DNA from: an uncultured Eubacteriales bacterium
GTDB taxonomy: Bacteria; Bacillota; Clostridia; Oscillospirales; CAG-272
NCBI GenBank assembly: GCA_934489945.1
Contig: CAKSSY010000031.1
Span: 1-20,797, forward strand
DNA: 20,797 nucleotides
Direction of reading: 5' to 3'
The position numbers and the translations under genes are program-made. Below, piece after piece: positions 16,880-20,797 of the stretch. Within the stretch, counting starts at the first letter, position 1. Every line of letters begins with the position of its first letter. A model generated the notes under the pieces. It saw only the letters and a list, made by a program, of their open reading frames with translations, searched no databases and was not told where the DNA came from.

Positions 16880-18364
16880 ATGAAGTATCAAAGCACAAGA
16901 GATGCCAACGCACAAAAAGTAAATTCGGCACTTGCTATCAAACAGGGACTTGCTGCTGACGGTGGACTTTTTGTCCCCGAGTCTATTCCCTCTCTTACGC
17001 CGGATGATCTTCGCGCCCTCACAGCGGACCCGTATCCTGTCCGTGCCGCCAAAATCCTGTCCCGATTCCTCACTGACTATACCTATGATGAGCTGCTTGC
17101 CGACTGTAATGCCGCTTACAATGAAAATGAATTCCGCGGCGGATGCGCTCCGCTTGTCAGACTTCAGAAAGGATTGTATTCTCTTGAACTTTGGCACGGT
17201 CCCACTGCCGCATTCAAAGATATGGCTCTCCAGATCATGCCGCGTTTACTCTCACGTGCTCTTACCAAATGCAGCGAAAAGCGAACGGCTCTCATTCTTG
17301 TCGCTACATCGGGAGATACAGGAAAAGCGGCTCTTGAGGGATACAAAGATGTTGATGGGGTAAAAATCATGGTGTTTTATCCGGTTGACGGAGTCAGCCG
17401 CGTGCAAAAATTGCAAATGGCAACACAAACCGGTTCCAACGTCAATGTCTGTGCAATCCGCGGAAATTTTGATGATGCACAAAACGGTGTCAAAGCTATC
17501 TTCTCCGATCCTTCTGCCACCGAAAAACTGAACCACGCCGGATACTTTTTCTCCAGTGCCAACTCCATTAACTGGGGCAGATTGGTTCCGCAAATCGTCT
17601 ATTACATTTCCGCTTACTGCGATTTGCTTGTACGTAAAGATGTCCGAATGGGCGAAACGGTAGACTTCTGCGTACCGACGGGAAATTTCGGCAACATCTT
17701 TGCCGCTTATATTGCCAAAAAAATGGGACTTCCCATCGGTCGTCTGGTCTGTGCATCCAATGTCAACAACATCCTGACCGATTTTCTTCGCACGGGCGTC
17801 TACGATCGCAACCGTGACTTTCATGTTACCATGTCCCCTTCTATGGATATTCTGATTTCCAGTAATCTGGAGCGTCTGCTATACTTTGTCGTGGGACCCG
17901 AAAAAACAGCGGAATATATGGACTCACTGAAAAAAACAGGAAGATACGAAGTGGATGCCGACATTCTCGCTAAGATCAACGAAACGTTCATCGGATACTT
18001 TGCAAGTGAAGAGGAAACTGCTGACACCATCCGAAACTTCTTTGAAAAAGACGGATATCTCGCCGACACGCACACCGCGGTTGCTTTGACCGCTTGTGAA
18101 AAGTACCGTGCGGAAAACGGAAGTGCCCATCCGCTGATTGCCGTATCCACAGCCAGCCCCTACAAATTTGCCGCTGATGTTTATTGTTCTCTCACAGGAA
18201 AAACACCGGATGACGCACTTGGTGCGCTTGACCTGTTATCGGCATATTCCAAAACCGAAATTGCCTATCCGCTTCGAGACCTTGACAAACGTAAGATCAT
18301 CTTTGATACCGTTGTCTCTCCCGCCGATATGCCGGACGCAATTTATCATTATCTTTCTATATAA
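16880..18364 (+). CDS. thrC: Threonine synthase
   Basis: The 494-residue PLP enzyme converts O-phosphohomoserine to threonine, the last step of threonine synthesis. It shows the N-terminal family signature STRDANAQKVNSALAIKQGL, LAADGGLFVP, and GPTAAFKDMALQ, in which Lys113 should bind PLP. Phosphate-binding and cofactor motifs ATSGDTGKAAL, ANSINWGRLVPQ and PTGNFGN are present. The length fits the long class (E. coli/yeast-like) of threonine synthase. AAGGAG precedes ATG 16880, ten bases after the dipeptidase stop. As the last gene of the operon that opens with the ApgM-like gene, it gives both steps from homoserine to threonine if that gene is the kinase. Confidence 0.96.
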   Translation: MKYQSTRDANAQKVNSALAIKQGLAADGGLFVPESIPSLTPDDLRALTADPYPVRAAKILSRFLTDYTYDELLADCNAAYNENEFRGGCAPLVRLQKGLYSLELWHGPTAAFKDMALQIMPRLLSRALTKCSEKRTALILVATSGDTGKAALEGYKDVDGVKIMVFYPVDGVSRVQKLQMATQTGSNVNVCAIRGNFDDAQNGVKAIFSDPSATEKLNHAGYFFSSANSINWGRLVPQIVYYISAYCDLLVRKDVRMGETVDFCVPTGNFGNIFAAYIAKKMGLPIGRLVCASNVNNILTDFLRTGVYDRNRDFHVTMSPSMDILISSNLERLLYFVVGPEKTAEYMDSLKKTGRYEVDADILAKINETFIGYFASEEETADTIRNFFEKDGYLADTHTAVALTACEKYRAENGSAHPLIAVSTASPYKFAADVYCSLTGKTPDDALGALDLLSAYSKTEIAYPLRDLDKRKIIFDTVVSPADMPDAIYHYLSI

Positions 18365-18371
18365 TATGTAA

Positions 18372-18393
18372 GCACGCCCTTGGGGGGGCGTGC
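18372..18393. terminator. GC-rich hairpin after thrC, probably shared by both strands
   Basis: GCACGCCC (18372-18379) pairs with GGGCGTGC (18386-18393) around a 6-base loop containing a run of G. It lies eight bases after the thrC stop and 14 bases beyond the stop of the minus-strand DUF1540 gene. There is no T-run on the plus strand; the minus strand has TTACATATTAT after the stem. It is a likely but not textbook bidirectional terminator. Confidence 0.55.
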
Positions 18394-18406
18394 CGGAGTA
18401 ACCCGA

Positions 18407-18595
18407 TCAGAATTCTTTCTGCTGGAAGGTACTGCAAACGGTTTCGGAACTTGTGGTTGCGTCACTCGGACCTACCGAAATCTTCTCTGCAGTGCAATTG
18501 CACTCGCCGTTGTTAAAGACACAGTGCTTTGCATCACAGTGAATACCGAGATTAATGTGGCAGTCTTTGCAGTAATCTTTATTATGATTTTCCAT
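18407..18595 (-). CDS. Cys-rich DUF1540 mini-protein
   Basis: This 62-residue protein has seven cysteines at 9, 12, 20, 25, 32, 34 and 54 and no signal peptide or membrane segment. The part HCDAKHCVFNNGECNCTAE followed by ISVGPSDATTSSETVCSTF matches the DUF1540 pattern, a small domain common in Clostridia. The spacing (CxxC pairs and a final TxCxTF) suggests metal binding, but the function is unknown. The start at 18595 is chosen because GGAGAG lies six to eight bases upstream; a longer in-frame ATG at 18676 lacks such a site and its extra 27 residues are unlike the family. It is convergent with thrC and divergent from the metallophosphoesterase, with only 95 bases between the two start codons. 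Confidence 0.85.
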   Translation of the reverse strand: MENHNKDYCKDCHINLGIHCDAKHCVFNNGECNCTAEKISVGPSDATTSSETVCSTFQQKEF

Positions 18596-18622
18596 GTTTA
18601 CTCTCCTGCTTTTTCTGAATTC

Positions 18623-18651
18623 TTTCAATCTCTGAAAGACAAGGATAGTAT
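18623..18651 (+). promoter_or_regulatory. Putative promoter of the metallophosphoesterase gene
   Basis: TTTCAA at 18623-18628 and TAGTAT at 18646-18651 are 17 bases apart, each matching the consensus at four or five of six positions. Transcription would start near 18658. The -35 lies within the short region upstream of the divergent DUF1540 gene, so the two genes may interfere with or be co-regulated by each other. No convincing minus-strand promoter was found for DUF1540. Confidence 0.45.
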
Positions 18652-18690
18652 GTACCGTAAAAGTCGGTCTATTCATGGAGAAAGGAAAAA

Positions 18691-19488
18691 ATGTCGGTTT
18701 TCACAATCGCCGATCTCCACTTGTCCACCAATCAACGCACGAATAAATCTATGGAAGTGTTCGGTGCACGTTGGAAGGACTATACCGAAAAATTGAAAAA
18801 AAACTGGACAGCTCTTGTAAAACCGACGGATACTGTCATTCTTCCCGGCGATATTTCGTGGGCAATGACGCTTGAGGAAGCCGAGAACGACTTCGCATTC
18901 CTGAATTCTCTGCCTGGTACCAAGATTATCGGCAAAGGCAATCACGACTTTTGGTGGGCAACCATGAAAAAAATTGATGCTTTTTTTGCCGAAAAAAATT
19001 TTCAAACCATACGTTTTCTTTATAATAACGCGATCCGTGTTGAAAATTTTATTATCTGCGGTAGCCGCGGGTGGTTTTATGATGCAAGTCAAGGCGGCTT
19101 GCCGGACAATACCGACTATCAAAAAATTGTGAACCGAGAAGTCATGCGTTTGCGAATGAGTCTGGAAGCCGCAAAAAGTTTTCCCCCGGAATGTGAACGG
19201 ATTGTTTTCCTGCATTTCCCTCCCGTGTTTCGCGGATTTCGTTGTAATGAAATTACAGAACTTCTCAAAGAATATGGCATCCGCCGTTGCTGGTTCGGAC
19301 ACATTCACGGTGTCTATAATCTGCCACGTACTTTTGTTGCGGATGGGATTTCTTTTTCCCTTGTCTCTGCCGATTTTCTGAACTTTATCCCGCAACTTGT
19401 TTTCCCGACTTCGGAAAATGACGCAAAGATGCCACCGACGAAAGGAAATATTGGAAAATCTCTTGACAAGGAGTACGAAAAAAGGTAA
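18691..19488 (+). CDS. Calcineurin-like metallophosphoesterase
   Basis: This 265-residue cytoplasmic protein has the complete two-metal phosphoesterase motif set: DLH near residue 8, PGDIS, GKGNHDFWW, LHFPP and FGHIHG. It resembles the COG1768-type predicted phosphohydrolases widespread in Clostridia. The substrate is unknown, and a nucleotide or other phosphoester is possible. The ATG at 18691 has AAAGGA about six bases upstream. The gene sits alone with its own putative promoter. Its final codons and stop are shared with the trigger factor promoter: the TAA stop at 19486-19488 forms the first half of the TAAAAT -10 box. Confidence 0.92.
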   Translation: MSVFTIADLHLSTNQRTNKSMEVFGARWKDYTEKLKKNWTALVKPTDTVILPGDISWAMTLEEAENDFAFLNSLPGTKIIGKGNHDFWWATMKKIDAFFAEKNFQTIRFLYNNAIRVENFIICGSRGWFYDASQGGLPDNTDYQKIVNREVMRLRMSLEAAKSFPPECERIVFLHFPPVFRGFRCNEITELLKEYGIRRCWFGHIHGVYNLPRTFVADGISFSLVSADFLNFIPQLVFPTSENDAKMPPTKGNIGKSLDKEYEKR

Positions 19489-19491
19489 AAT
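19463..19491 (+). promoter_or_regulatory. Trigger factor promoter inside the end of the upstream gene
   Basis: TTGACA at 19463-19468 (perfect) and TAAAAT at 19486-19491 (five of six) are 17 bases apart. Transcription would start near 19498 and leave a leader of about 32 bases before the trigger factor ATG. The -35 is in coding sequence (codons for LDKE) of the metallophosphoesterase and the -10 begins with its stop codon. Confidence 0.85.
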
Positions 19492-19529
19492 ATATCACGT
19501 ATGTAAAAAATTTACTTGGAGGACTGAAA

Positions 19530-20797
19530 ATGAAACTGATTAAATGTGAAAAGACCGAGAAGAGTATGTATGAACTCCATATCGGCGTGGAAAAAGAGGT
19601 TTTTGACGCCGCTATCGACAAGGCATACCGCAAACAGGTAAAGAATATCAATGTTCCCGGCTTCCGCAAGGGGAAAGCTCCCCGTTCCATCATCGAAAAG
19701 ATGTACGGCAAGGGCGTGTTCTTTGAGGATGCCGTTAACGACATTATCCCTACCGTCTATGCCGACGCTATCAAAGAAGCCGGAATTAAAGACATTGTGG
19801 CACAGCCTGAATTTGACATCGTTTCCGCTGAGGGAGAAGACGGTCTTGTACTCTCCGCTAAAGTTTATGTAAAACCCGAAGTGGAAATCAAGGACTATGC
19901 GGGCATTGCTGTCGAAAAAGTTGTAGAACCCGTAACGGATGAAGAAATTGACAGAGAGATTGAGGCGGTTCGTGAAAGAAATTCCCGTGAAATTGAAGTG
20001 ACCGATCGTGCTGCCGAAAACGGTGATACTGCCGTGATCGACTATGAAGGCTTTGTGGACGGAAAGGCTTTTGAAGGCGGCAAAGGTGAAAAACACTCTT
20101 TGAAACTCGGTTCCGGCTCCTTCATTCCGGGATTTGAAGATCAGATTATCGGTCATAAACCCGGTGATGAATTTGAGGTCAATGTGGAATTTCCGAAAGA
20201 ATATCATGCCGCCGAACTTGCCGGTAAAGCCGCAACTTTTAAGGTAAAGATTCACTCTTTAAACAAGATTGAGCTTCCCGAGTTGGATGATGACTTCGCC
20301 AAAGATGTTTCCGAATTTGACACCTTTGATGAATACAAAAAGGATCTGAAGGCAAAAATCGAAAAGAGACACGAAACCAAAGCCGACAACGAAGTGGAGG
20401 ATAAATTGGCTGAGATTCTCATGGAAAAGCTGGTTGCCGATATTCCCACTCCGATGTTTGATGCGGAAACTGAAAACTGTGTCAGAGACTATGACAATAA
20501 TCTCCGTATGAGCGGTCTTGACCTGAACACTTACTTCAAATACACCGGTCTCACTCTTGAGAAACTGCGTGAGCAGTTCCGTCCGAGAGCTGAGAAGCAG
20601 GTCAAAGTAAGACTGGCGTTGGAAAAGATTGCCGAACTTGAGAAACTCGAAGCCGCAGAAGAAGACATCAACGGTGAATATGAGCGCATTGCCAATGCTT
20701 ATCATGTGACAGTAGAACAGGTCAAGGAAAGCATCGACAAATCCGCCATTGCTGAGGATATGAAGGTCAAGAAAGCTCTTGATTTTGTCAAAGATAA
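19530..20797 (+). CDS. tig: Trigger factor chaperone (3' end cut by window)
   Basis: Trigger factor binds the ribosome near the peptide exit and assists folding of new proteins, with peptidyl-prolyl isomerase activity. The frame from ATG 19530 runs to the window edge without a stop: 422 codons, close to the usual length of about 430, so only the last few residues are missing. The ribosome-docking signature NVPGFRKGKAPR is at residues 41-52 (GFRK 44-47). The FKBP-type isomerase domain spans about 160-245 (VIDYEGFVDGKAFEGG, GSGSFIPGFEDQIIG). The rest is the helical substrate-binding C-terminal domain. GGAGGA precedes the ATG by about seven bases. In related bacteria clpP and clpX usually follow; they would lie outside this window. 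Confidence 0.96.
   Translation, partial: MKLIKCEKTEKSMYELHIGVEKEVFDAAIDKAYRKQVKNINVPGFRKGKAPRSIIEKMYGKGVFFEDAVNDIIPTVYADAIKEAGIKDIVAQPEFDIVSAEGEDGLVLSAKVYVKPEVEIKDYAGIAVEKVVEPVTDEEIDREIEAVRERNSREIEVTDRAAENGDTAVIDYEGFVDGKAFEGGKGEKHSLKLGSGSFIPGFEDQIIGHKPGDEFEVNVEFPKEYHAAELAGKAATFKVKIHSLNKIELPELDDDFAKDVSEFDTFDEYKKDLKAKIEKRHETKADNEVEDKLAEILMEKLVADIPTPMFDAETENCVRDYDNNLRMSGLDLNTYFKYTGLTLEKLREQFRPRAEKQVKVRLALEKIAELEKLEAAEEDINGEYERIANAYHVTVEQVKESIDKSAIAEDMKVKKALDFVKD

Noticed and set aside
16853..17197. 114-codon minus-strand frame opposite thrC start
   Set aside because: It is a shadow of thrC, which has clear PLP-enzyme motifs and a strong ribosome site.

Overview
The window looks like chromosomal DNA of a Gram-positive, low- to mid-GC member of the Clostridia (Firmicutes). 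The reasons are the gene set lepB - rbgA/ylqF - rnhB - yraN in tight order, a DUF1540 mini-protein, AGGAGG-type ribosome binding sites almost everywhere, and sigma-A-type promoters close to TTGACA-17-TATAAT. Secreted carbohydrate-active-type proteins suggest an anaerobic polysaccharide user, perhaps from a gut, but the species cannot be named from the sequence alone.

Layout. Positions 1-183 hold two copies of a palindromic intergenic repeat and further hairpins. Positions 184-513 are non-coding or leader sequence with possible regulatory structure. Positions 514-4052 encode a heterodimeric ABC exporter, whose two subunits overlap by one base and share one intact and one degenerate ATPase site. 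From a perfect consensus promoter at 4172-4200, a secreted 1129-residue modular glycoside-hydrolase-like protein is expressed (4241-7630), ending at a strong hairpin. On the minus strand lie an 850-residue membrane-anchored extracellular protein of unproven function (11906-9354) and, 59 bases downstream, nicotinate phosphoribosyltransferase (9294-7843).

A divergent promoter region (11907-12220) leads into a compact seven-gene plus-strand operon (12221-18364): an ApgM-like phosphomutase-family protein that is probably the homoserine kinase, signal peptidase I, the ribosome-assembly GTPase RbgA, RNase HII, YraN, an M19 dipeptidase and threonine synthase. Gaps are 21 bases or less and two junctions overlap. 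The first and last genes would be the last two steps of threonine synthesis, flanking a conserved Firmicutes housekeeping block. A hairpin at 18372-18393 ends the operon.

After that come a small minus-strand Cys-rich DUF1540 protein (18595-18407), a divergent metallophosphoesterase (18691-19488) and trigger factor (19530 to the window edge, open at its 3' end). The trigger factor promoter is built into the last codons of the phosphoesterase gene.

No CRISPR array, tRNA, rRNA, transposase gene or prophage gene was seen. The least-explained items are the leader region before the exporter, the two large extracellular proteins, and the use of an ApgM-type protein in the threonine operon. I see no clearly new multi-gene system.
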